This document shows, piece after piece, positions 31,512 through 37,751 of a DNA stretch of 37,751 nt. A program made the position numbers and the translations under genes. The DNA comes from Hymenobacter cheonanensis (GTDB taxonomy: Bacteria > Bacteroidota > Bacteroidia > Cytophagales > Hymenobacteraceae). How positions within the stretch are numbered: position 1 is the first letter of the stretch; every line of letters begins with the position of its first letter. Where the stretch lies: positions 1 through 37,751 of the forward strand of contig NZ_JAUQSW010000020.1 of NCBI RefSeq assembly GCF_030581075.1. Reading direction: 5' to 3'. The notes beneath the pieces are model-generated. The model searched no databases, was not told the origin of the DNA, and saw only the letters and a program-made list of their open reading frames with translations.

Positions 31512-32780
31512 TTATGGTATTGGATGGCCTGCCGTGGTTTCAGGGATAATAACGAAGTAGTCGTAGCCCGTAATAATGCGCTCCAGCGCGCGGCTAGGTA
31601 GTTGCATCTTCCCTTGAGCAAGGGCGGTGCGTAGCGGACGCAAGTCAAAGGCCGACCAGTCAGGTCCGTGTACTTGGTCCATAAAAAGCTTGACCGGAAA
31701 GGCCGACCCATTCTCGTAACTAGTTGACGTATAAGATTCTGGATTTTGGTTAGCGGATAAGAGACCGGCTAAGTTGGAAATCCGGGTTCCTTGTTTACCT
31801 AACACGAGGATATGCAAGGACTGTTGTCCCTGCACATCGGCTAAGTTTTGGACTAAGTTACCTAGGTCGTAGTACTCACCGCCTGAAATAGGGCTCCCTC
31901 CCCGCGCCAAGTGCTGGGCCCCAAACTTGAAGAGCATTTTGGGGGCGGCCAGCTCGGTGGCCGTTTGGTATACACGTAGTTCCTGCAGTAGGTTGCGCTT
32001 CAGCAAGCTAAGACGGGCCTGGTGGCTCCCCGACATATAAATACGGTAGCTCGCCGCATAATCCTGCGCCATTTTCTGCACCGCTAGGCTTTCCTTTTTC
32101 GTGAAAGTGAGCAAGCTATCAATAGCGGCCGGCGTCTGTTGCAGGAGCACGAAGGTCTGGCTGCCCTGGCGTAGGTTAGCCTGCTCTTGGGCTTGATAAG
32201 CCGTTGCCCGCTGGTGCAAATACGCGCGCGCCGCCGCCCCTTTGGCTTGCGCGGCTAGTTGCTGGTAGAACGGCGCGGCGTTAATAATAAAAATCTGGTC
32301 CAGGCCCATCACCCGCGTCTGCTGGGTACGAAGGACGCATACTAAGTCAAACTCTTCGGCCAGCGAACCAAAGCATAAGGCGCCGGGATACTGCTGTAAA
32401 TAAGCGCGCGCCTGCTTGGGTTGAGCCGCTAATTGCGTGAGCGTAGCGGCGACATACGGGTCTACTTCCGGCGCATACAGGGCGGGCTTCAACTCCCGCG
32501 CGACCGCCGTGGCGAATTGCGGAATTTGGACAGTGCCGTGGTCTTCGCCTAGCAGCACGAACTGGCTCTTTTGCACATCAGCGCGTATTTTCTCCCATCC
32601 TAAGCCACTGTATTGCGTGCCGTTAGCCTGTAAAGAGTACTGGTAGCGGCGGGCGAGACGAACGAGCGTGGTATCCTGCGCAGCGGCTTGGTGCACTCCC
32701 AAGTGGCTGGTGAGCAGCAGGAAGATCAGGCAACTGGTGCGGGTAGCAAAGGAAGCGAAAACGACGGTCGGGTAACGCAT
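31512..32780 (-). CDS. Secreted erythromycin-esterase-like / ChaN-like hydrolase
   Basis: A 422-residue protein, ATG at 32780. It has an N-terminal signal (about 1-35, ending AAAQ). FVLLGEDHGTVQIPQFATAV (about 74-93) matches the GE-x-x-HG-type active-site motif of the erythromycin esterase and ChaN superfamily. A later FGAQHLARG supplies a second histidine expected near the active site. Family members hydrolyse esters or bind haem. Substrate is unknown and drug resistance should not be assumed. It stands alone on the minus strand. Confidence 0.75.
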   Translation of the reverse strand: MRYPTVVFASFATRTSCLIFLLLTSHLGVHQAAAQDTTLVRLARRYQYSLQANGTQYSGLGWEKIRADVQKSQFVLLGEDHGTVQIPQFATAVARELKPALYAPEVDPYVAATLTQLAAQPKQARAYLQQYPGALCFGSLAEEFDLVCVLRTQQTRVMGLDQIFIINAAPFYQQLAAQAKGAAARAYLHQRATAYQAQEQANLRQGSQTFVLLQQTPAAIDSLLTFTKKESLAVQKMAQDYAASYRIYMSGSHQARLSLLKRNLLQELRVYQTATELAAPKMLFKFGAQHLARGGSPISGGEYYDLGNLVQNLADVQGQQSLHILVLGKQGTRISNLAGLLSANQNPESYTSTSYENGSAFPVKLFMDQVHGPDWSAFDLRPLRTALAQGKMQLPSRALERIITGYDYFVIIPETTAGHPIP

Positions 32781-32932
32781 GAAAGAAGAAGCGGCTGAGT
32801 AAATTGTTCGGCCCTGGATGATGTTTTTACCCTTCGCCCCGCCCCACTGCTAACCAGCCTTCGTGGGCCGACTGTTTTGGTGGAGCAGGTGCGGCACCTG
32901 GCACCCGCAATCGCCGAAGGCAATCGGTGGGC

Positions 32933-34432
32933 TCACCGCAGCAAGGCGGGAAGTTGGCTGAGAATAGCATCCGCATGCGTGGCAGCCTGCTGAGGCGTGG
33001 GTATGACCTCCCGGTCGGGGTACACCCCGCGTCCCAGGTGCGGCGCCCGGCAGGCCGTTAACAGGCGAAAATGGGGCAGTTGCAAGACCATTTGCGTCTG
33101 CGGTAATTCCACTCGCGAGATAACGCCACCATTAAGGCCCGCTTCGGTCCCACCCGTTTCCTGGCCCAGGACCAGCACGCGCCGCTGAGCCCGCAAGCTA
33201 GCGGCAAAATTAGAAGCTGCCGAGAACGTGCCACCGTCAACCAGTAAGATTACCTGCCCCCGAAACCGGTGCCGTTTATATGGCCGCTGCGGCCCCACCG
33301 CAGTCGAAGCTTGCGTCAGAGTACCATCCGGCAAGCGCTTCACCTGCGTTGTATCGAAATACGCCCGACTGCTGGAATCGGCTGACATAAAAGACGGGAG
33401 CACTACGCGCGCCTGCGCGCTCTTAGTCAGCACAAAACTTGCTGGGAGCAGGTATTTGAGCAAGTCCACCGCCAGGGTGTTATTCCCCCCAGGATTGCCG
33501 CGCAAATCGATGACCAAGCGTTTGGTATGCCGTTGCGCCAGCTCGGCAAAAACAGCCGCGTGGAATACCTGATAGTCTGCTTCATAGTCGAAGCTGCGCA
33601 GGCGTAAAATGGCTGTGGCCGGCAGGTCAGCCGCGTACTGCAGCGAGTGCAGGCGGGCCAACCGGCGGGCGGCTACTTGCGCTGCGGAGAGGGGAATCAC
33701 TGGTTGGGCAGCAGCGCTGGGGGCAAGGACCGGGCCGGGCTGGGGGGTTATGTCCCGTACCTGGCCCGTGCTATCCCGCACGGTTAGTCGATAGGGTGAC
33801 TTGGCCTCGTAGAGTGCCGCGTAATAGTCGTCAAAGAAGCCGGCTTCGAGCTCCTTATCTTGAAAGCCTGTGCCATAACCATCGGCCGAAATGAGGCGAC
33901 GCAGGCGAGGTAGTACCTCGCGGAGGGGGTGCCCCTCGATAGCAAGCAACTCAGTGCCGGGTCGCAGGGAAGGCTCGGTACTTTGATTTTCTGCGACGAA
34001 CAGGTGGTCTTGGCGCACTGCTACGGTGAAGGGGAAATAGAAATGGGGCTGCTGGCGGGCCCAGGTCCGGTAAGCGGCCGAATGTTGCACGCGCGTGTGT
34101 CCGCAGTGCACCTGCCCGACTAAGGGCTGCAGAAGGCGCCAGAACGCCTGCTCATCGAGTGGGTGGGTGAGTTGGGCTGCGGTGCGGGCGAAAGCCTGGT
34201 CAAGGGAGTCCTTAGGCGTATACGCGTAGAGACCTGGGTGTACCTGCTCCAGCGCTTGGCGCAGAAAAGTAAGGTCGGCCTGCAACTGAGCCACGCTGTA
34301 CAAACGGGCAGCGTCTCCGGGCAGCGTTGGCCTAGTCTGCGTCGAGGCGAAGCGAGCAGCAAACAAGCTGGCAAAAAGGAGGAAAATAAAGCGTAACAAA
34401 CGGTAGAAGCTAAGCCAAGATTCAGGTTGCAC
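32933..34432 (-). CDS. S41 family (tail-specific) peptidase
   Basis: A 499-residue protein, probably starting at GTG 34432. The N-terminal hydrophobic segment (about 11-26) acts as a signal or anchor. A helical N-domain, a PDZ-like stretch (about 135-230) and the S41 catalytic domain (about 270-480) follow. KRLVIDLRGNPGGN and LLVDGGTFSAASNF are family motifs, the latter with the likely nucleophile Ser404. It degrades or processes envelope proteins. A separate unit from the downstream hydrolase (152 bp gap). Confidence 0.88.
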   Translation of the reverse strand: MQPESWLSFYRLLRFIFLLFASLFAARFASTQTRPTLPGDAARLYSVAQLQADLTFLRQALEQVHPGLYAYTPKDSLDQAFARTAAQLTHPLDEQAFWRLLQPLVGQVHCGHTRVQHSAAYRTWARQQPHFYFPFTVAVRQDHLFVAENQSTEPSLRPGTELLAIEGHPLREVLPRLRRLISADGYGTGFQDKELEAGFFDDYYAALYEAKSPYRLTVRDSTGQVRDITPQPGPVLAPSAAAQPVIPLSAAQVAARRLARLHSLQYAADLPATAILRLRSFDYEADYQVFHAAVFAELAQRHTKRLVIDLRGNPGGNNTLAVDLLKYLLPASFVLTKSAQARVVLPSFMSADSSSRAYFDTTQVKRLPDGTLTQASTAVGPQRPYKRHRFRGQVILLVDGGTFSAASNFAASLRAQRRVLVLGQETGGTEAGLNGGVISRVELPQTQMVLQLPHFRLLTACRAPHLGRGVYPDREVIPTPQQAATHADAILSQLPALLR

Positions 34433-34594
34433 GAAACATTTCGTAGTTATGACAAGTAAATGTAGAAGAATTCAGAAGTAGTACCAATTAACCCACGATA
34501 AGAGTTGCAAATAACCGGTGTTTGCTCAGGGCCAGTTGTACGCTTCCCACTCAGGTGAACCAGCGTATGGGAAGGAGCGGTCTCGAAAGGAGCA

Positions 34595-34744
34595 GTGGCT
34601 GTTGCAGCACTAGCAAGCTCGCTCGACCTGCGGGCGCGGCGAGTACAGAAACCTGTAAAAAGCAGCGTTATCGCCAGTAGGCGGGTCCAATTTGATTGCT
34701 AGTGGCCCCACACGGGGTCATTGGCTGAGATGTGCAACAGCCAC
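34595..34744. mobile_element. MITE-like element, copy C (150 bp)
   Basis: Left end GTGGCTGTTGCAG and right end TGCAACAGCCAC, same length as copies A and B but different interior. A recurrent site follows immediately (34745-34770: GTCGTTTACAACACGTAAAC). No target duplication is evident. Confidence 0.7.
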
Positions 34745-34834
34745 GGTCGTTTACAACACGTAAACAGCTTTTGCCTTAATTGACTCACCGTTTCGCTGAA
34801 CTTTTGACGGCAGGAATAGCCCTGCGGTTCCCTT

Positions 34835-35215
34835 TCACGTTTTCAAGTTTCGACCAACTTCACCGAACACGCCAATCAACAGCCAGCAGAGAAGGAGGAA
34901 AACTAACAAGGCTAGGTAGAGCCCTCCCAGGTATGGGTTATTTCTGCTTTTAGCAAACCGCAAACCGCTAAGGTTCAGCATAAGCAAAACCGGAAACCAT
35001 ACCATCATGAGCCAAGTAGAGACGTGGTGCTGTTCTAGCCAGTTCAGAATAGGTCCAAAAATACTATGTTCACTAGCAGCACGGGTGGCGCCACTCCTAC
35101 GAAGAATAAGCAAAGTAAAAGGGAGGGGCGTCGGGGGAGCACAGCCAACTATAAAGTAGAGACCGAATCGGGAGGTGCCATTGGATGAGTCTAATGTTAT
35201 ACTCGTCCCCGACAA
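34835..35215 (-). CDS. Small membrane protein, unknown function
   Basis: A 126-residue protein, ATG at 35215. Hydrophobic segments at about residues 18-38, 67-86 and 98-118 predict two or three membrane helices. No recognised family. It is divergent from the Imm26-like gene. Confidence 0.55.
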   Translation of the reverse strand: MSGTSITLDSSNGTSRFGLYFIVGCAPPTPLPFTLLILRRSGATRAASEHSIFGPILNWLEQHHVSTWLMMVWFPVLLMLNLSGLRFAKSRNNPYLGGLYLALLVFLLLCWLLIGVFGEVGRNLKT

Positions 35216-35358
35216 AGTGCCAATCCGAACGCAGTGGCCGGCCAGGCTAAAATCACCACGATTCCAATCTTCGGCTCCGGGGCTTTCTTACGTTAAGTGG
35301 TTTTCTAAGGAATTCCTAGCGACTACGTATCTTATGCTTAGGGCCTTTAATTCAACAA

Positions 35359-35751
35359 ATGAAACCTAGAAAGAAAGAGCGCATAGGGGATTTTATTGAA
35401 GTGCAAATTGCTCCCGCTGTCTATGCGTACTGTCGGCTAGCCACGAACATGGCGTGTGTCTTCTACAATTTTACAAGCGAAGCGCCGATTCAGACTACTA
35501 GCTTGCTAGCCGATAAGCGCTTATTGGTTGGCCTGTATGTCATGGCCTATGCTACGCGGGAAGGACACTGGCGCATAATTGACCAGGCGCCTTTGCCCCC
35601 AGAAGTAGACGAGTTGACTACGCAGCCATCCTTTCTACGCCGCGGGGTTAATTCGCCCATGACGGCAGAACACACGCTGCGTGAGCTATTGGCGGTTAAA
35701 GGCTATGAGGACTTAAACCCTAATTTCCCTTGGCAAGATTGGTTTGAATAA
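35359..35751 (+). CDS. Imm26-like immunity protein
   Basis: A 130-residue soluble protein, ATG at 35359. KKERIGDFIEVQIAPAVYAY followed by CRLA fits the opening of immunity protein 26 (K-x-G-D-x-F-x-I-x-L-x-x-x-x-Y-A-Y-G-R). The C-terminal segment is acidic. Such proteins bind and inhibit secreted toxins of competitors. No toxin is adjacent. A MITE-like element lies 44 bp downstream. Confidence 0.7.
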   Translation: MKPRKKERIGDFIEVQIAPAVYAYCRLATNMACVFYNFTSEAPIQTTSLLADKRLLVGLYVMAYATREGHWRIIDQAPLPPEVDELTTQPSFLRRGVNSPMTAEHTLRELLAVKGYEDLNPNFPWQDWFE

Positions 35752-35795
35752 ATATTACGAACACCATTTGAGCTCGAGACGTTTTTTAAACGACC

Positions 35796-35935
35796 GTGGC
35801 TGTTGCAGAACTCGGAACTGCATCGCCAAGCGAGGTCTCTTCGAGCTAAACCAAGTCGAAAAGACCATTCAAATGGCTTTTACACGTGTTTCGCAGCTCG
35901 CCTGGGCGGTGTACGGAGAGTTCTGCAACAGCCAC
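35796..35935. mobile_element. MITE-like element, copy D (140 bp)
   Basis: Perfect 18-bp inverted ends GTGGCTGTTGCAGAACTC and its complement. The outside flanks also form an inverted pair (GAGACGTTT near 35777 and AAACGTCTC near 35947), which resembles the recurrent site family on both sides. The bases acgaccgt before GGCTG and acgaacgt after CAGCC match at 7 of 8 positions, an alternative reading of the target duplication. Confidence 0.78.
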
Positions 35936-36030
35936 GAACGTTGACGAAACGTCTCAGGCTGCCAACTTGAAGGAGGTAGATGGAGAAAACTACACTGTAT
36001 CCGCTTAGCAAAATCAACCACTGATACTGA

Positions 36031-36786
36031 TTAGCCTCGAAAAGGAACTAGTTCGTGGGGTGCGAGTGCGCGCAGTTGCCAACCCCTGACGCTTAAATAA
36101 GTGCTGTGGGCTAGTAACAGGTTGAAAATAGCAGTGGGATGGGGCGGCACATACCCATCGGGTGCGGGGGAATATCTGCACGTAAAACCGCGGCTGAACT
36201 TGCAGTTTGCGAAGGGGTTGGCCCGGTCTAGGTCAGCCTGGTGGCGCCGGTAGTAAGCCGCGAACGACACCGTGGCTAGGCCTACGCTATCCAGTTGCTG
36301 GGGCGTAAATACGACATTGTACTTAGGAAGCCTAGGCTCCAGCAACTCGTATCGGCCCGGCCGAAAGGGAATAGAATCATAGACCCAGTACGGATACGTG
36401 GTTGCGGGCTGCACATAGACCTGCATGGTATCGCGTCCCTGCACACACCGTACGCTACGCAGGTAGCGCACGGTCATCGGCTGTTGGTTTCCTTTTACCA
36501 GATAAATCGTACCGAAGCGTAGTTGCTCTTGCTGCTGAAACCCCTCTAGCGCATCAGCATCTTGTAGGCGGCTAAAAGTGGCGAAGGGAGCCGCAGGGGC
36601 AACAAACTGCCCATGGTAGACGAAGCGCAGGACAGCATGCGGAGCCGGTATTGTCGGGATGAGGTAGTCATCTGTAGCCCGGCACAGACTGCAGGGCTGG
36701 CGTAGCGGCCGCCGACGCGCGAGTTGGCTGGCACTGGCGAGGCTGCTCGCAAGTAGCACGGCATAGATGAGATTGGGAGTGCGCAT
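36031..36786 (-). CDS. Secreted protein of unknown function
   Basis: A 251-residue protein from the ATG at 36786; the frame opens to 36873, but this start gives a signal peptide (IYAVLLASSLASA, cleavage near residue 20). The mature part has a CSLC motif and is rich in Tyr, Pro and Arg, with beta-strand-like alternation. No family was recognised. It is divergent from the IS3 orfA, about 90 bp away. Confidence 0.65.
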   Translation of the reverse strand: MRTPNLIYAVLLASSLASASQLARRRPLRQPCSLCRATDDYLIPTIPAPHAVLRFVYHGQFVAPAAPFATFSRLQDADALEGFQQQEQLRFGTIYLVKGNQQPMTVRYLRSVRCVQGRDTMQVYVQPATTYPYWVYDSIPFRPGRYELLEPRLPKYNVVFTPQQLDSVGLATVSFAAYYRRHQADLDRANPFANCKFSRGFTCRYSPAPDGYVPPHPTAIFNLLLAHSTYLSVRGWQLRALAPHELVPFRG

Positions 36787-36876
36787 ACTAGACGTGTAAC
36801 CAAGCTGCGAAAGTAGGTGAGGGTATACCTGAGATGGGCTAGCTAGGAGCGAGAATTGGGTGGTAATTTCCAACCC

Positions 36877-37116
36877 ATGGACAAGATTGACAAGCGCCGC
36901 AAATACGACGAGGCGTTCAAGACCGAAGCCCTGCGCGTGGCCCGCGAGAGCCGCTCGACCCAGGCCACCGCGCGCGGCCCTAACATCCGCTCGAAATTAC
37001 TTTACGAGTGGCAAAAGGCCGCCCAGCCGCCACTACCCGCCGACCCGGCTGAGGCCGCTGAGGTGCACCAGTTGCGAGCGGCCAACCGGCGGCTAGAACA
37101 GGAGTTGAACATTTAA
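36877..37116 (+). pseudogene. IS3-family transposase OrfA, truncated by a one-base deletion
   Basis: An OrfA-type helix-turn-helix protein, starting MDKIDKRRKYDEAFKTEALR and ending with the leucine-zipper segment LRAANRRLEQELNI. The frame stops at TAA 37114-37116 just before a run of seven A. One extra T in ATTTAAAAAAA would restore the family ending LKKVIAIFS, so a one-base loss is likely. This sits where IS3 elements normally shift frame into OrfB. Confidence 0.75.
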
Positions 37117-37153
37117 AAAAAGTCATCGCCATCTTCTCAACCCCGCCCACCAG

Positions 37154-37751
37154 ATGAGCTGCTGGCAATTAATTGAACAGGAGCGCGGTAGCTACCCGGT
37201 GGAGTTGCTTTGCTGGACGCTGGACGTGTTGGCTGCCCGTTATTACGCCTGGCGCAAGCGCCAGCAGTCTAGCCCGGTCCAGCCGGCTAGTGTGGACTGG
37301 GAAGAGGCGTTGAAAAACACGTTCGGGCAGCATAAACGCTGCTACGGCACCCGCCGGCTGCGGGCCCTGGTGCCACGGGTCTACACGCCACGCACCACCG
37401 ATTCAACTCACGGCCTGCGCTGTGCGCCCAACCGCCTGCTTGACCAGCCTAAGCCAACCCAGCCGAACCAGGTCTGGGTCAGCGACATCACCTGCCTGCC
37501 GCTGGCCTTGGGGCAGTGGGCCTACCTGTGCGCTTCCAGGATGCCTGCACCCGGCAGGTAGTCGGCTGGCGTGTGCTCGATACCATGCCCGAAGAGCTGG
37601 TCACCAGCGCCTTACGCCAGGCCCGCCGGCCCGCCCCCGGCCTGGTAGTGCATTCCGACCGGGGCGGGCAGTACTGCGCCAACGCCTTTCGCGCCCTGCT
37701 CGACCAATACGGCTGCCGGCGCTCGCAGAGCCGGCGTGACGAGTACCTCGC
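37154..37751 (+). pseudogene. IS3-family transposase OrfB, N-terminal part (continues at base 1)
   Basis: The OrfB start lies at the ATG 37154. HKRCYGTRRLRA and the first catalytic aspartate in PNQVWVSDITCLPLA are present. About 25 codons between RRLRA and TPRTTDSTHGL seem missing compared with the family. Near 37533 one base is lost: frame 2 ends in YLCA and frame 1 continues with FQDACTRQVVGWRVLDTMPE and HSDRGGQYC (second aspartate). The frame then crosses the join to 1-336. The element is probably inactive. Confidence 0.85.

Noticed and set aside
31512..32780. Macrolide resistance gene
   Set aside because: The GE-x-HG motif only places it in the broad esterase/ChaN superfamily; nothing in the sequence shows macrolide hydrolysis.

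Overview
The window looks like a complete circular plasmid from a GC-rich member of the Bacteroidota, most likely Hymenobacter or a close relative. The last 77 bases (37675-37751) repeat the first 77 exactly, and one transposase reading frame runs across the join, so the true circle is probably 37,674 bp. The phylum assignment rests on TAnnTTTG-type promoters (7712-7719; 27095-27088 on the minus strand), few Shine-Dalgarno sequences, a DUF4932 plus LytS/LytTR operon, a WG-repeat protein and many small lipoproteins and membrane proteins. All assignments come from reading the sequence; no database search was run.

Layout. 36877-37751 joined to 1-336: a decayed IS3-type element. 0.8-3.4 kb: small envelope proteins. 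3.4-4.6 kb: a serine resolvase with inverted repeats and an array of eight phased TTATAA boxes. 5.4-8.9 kb: the plasmid core, with an unknown gene, a Rep_3 initiator carrying an N-terminal AP2-like domain, five tandem 22-bp iterons plus one separate copy, and parA with a small ribbon-helix-helix-like partner ending in a 34-bp-arm hairpin. 9.2-16.1 kb: accessory secreted, membrane and immunity-like proteins, including a WG-repeat protein and a SUKH protein. 16.4-16.6 kb: an array of ACCGGT boxes.

16.8-25.7 kb is the most unusual part. Two related multidomain genes lie head to head: GNAT-PIN-GNAT-like-PUA/ASCH (18069-20147, minus) and PIN-GNAT-PUA/ASCH (20953-22479, plus). Each is followed in its operon by a small stand-alone ASCH protein (17603-18058 and 23438-23809); the right-hand operon also has a membrane-anchored protein between them. 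Next comes an AT-rich, apparently foreign pair: an HNH nuclease and a convergent HEPN-like protein with zinc ribbons. This looks like a plasmid defence or addiction island built from RNA-directed domains. A 15-bp motif (AATTATAGGACACTT) lies upstream of three of its transcription units and points toward them.

26.2-30.2 kb: a divergent TetR regulator and an operon of a DUF4932 predicted zinc protease, a LytS-type kinase and a LytTR response regulator. 30.4-36.8 kb: a membrane protein, an erythromycin-esterase-like hydrolase, an S41 peptidase, a membrane protein, an Imm26-like protein and a secreted protein. Scattered through intergenic DNA are four copies of a 140-150-bp MITE-like element and a family of short GTTTAC-N5-GTAAAC-like sites that could be recombinase sites. 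No conjugation or relaxase gene was recognised.
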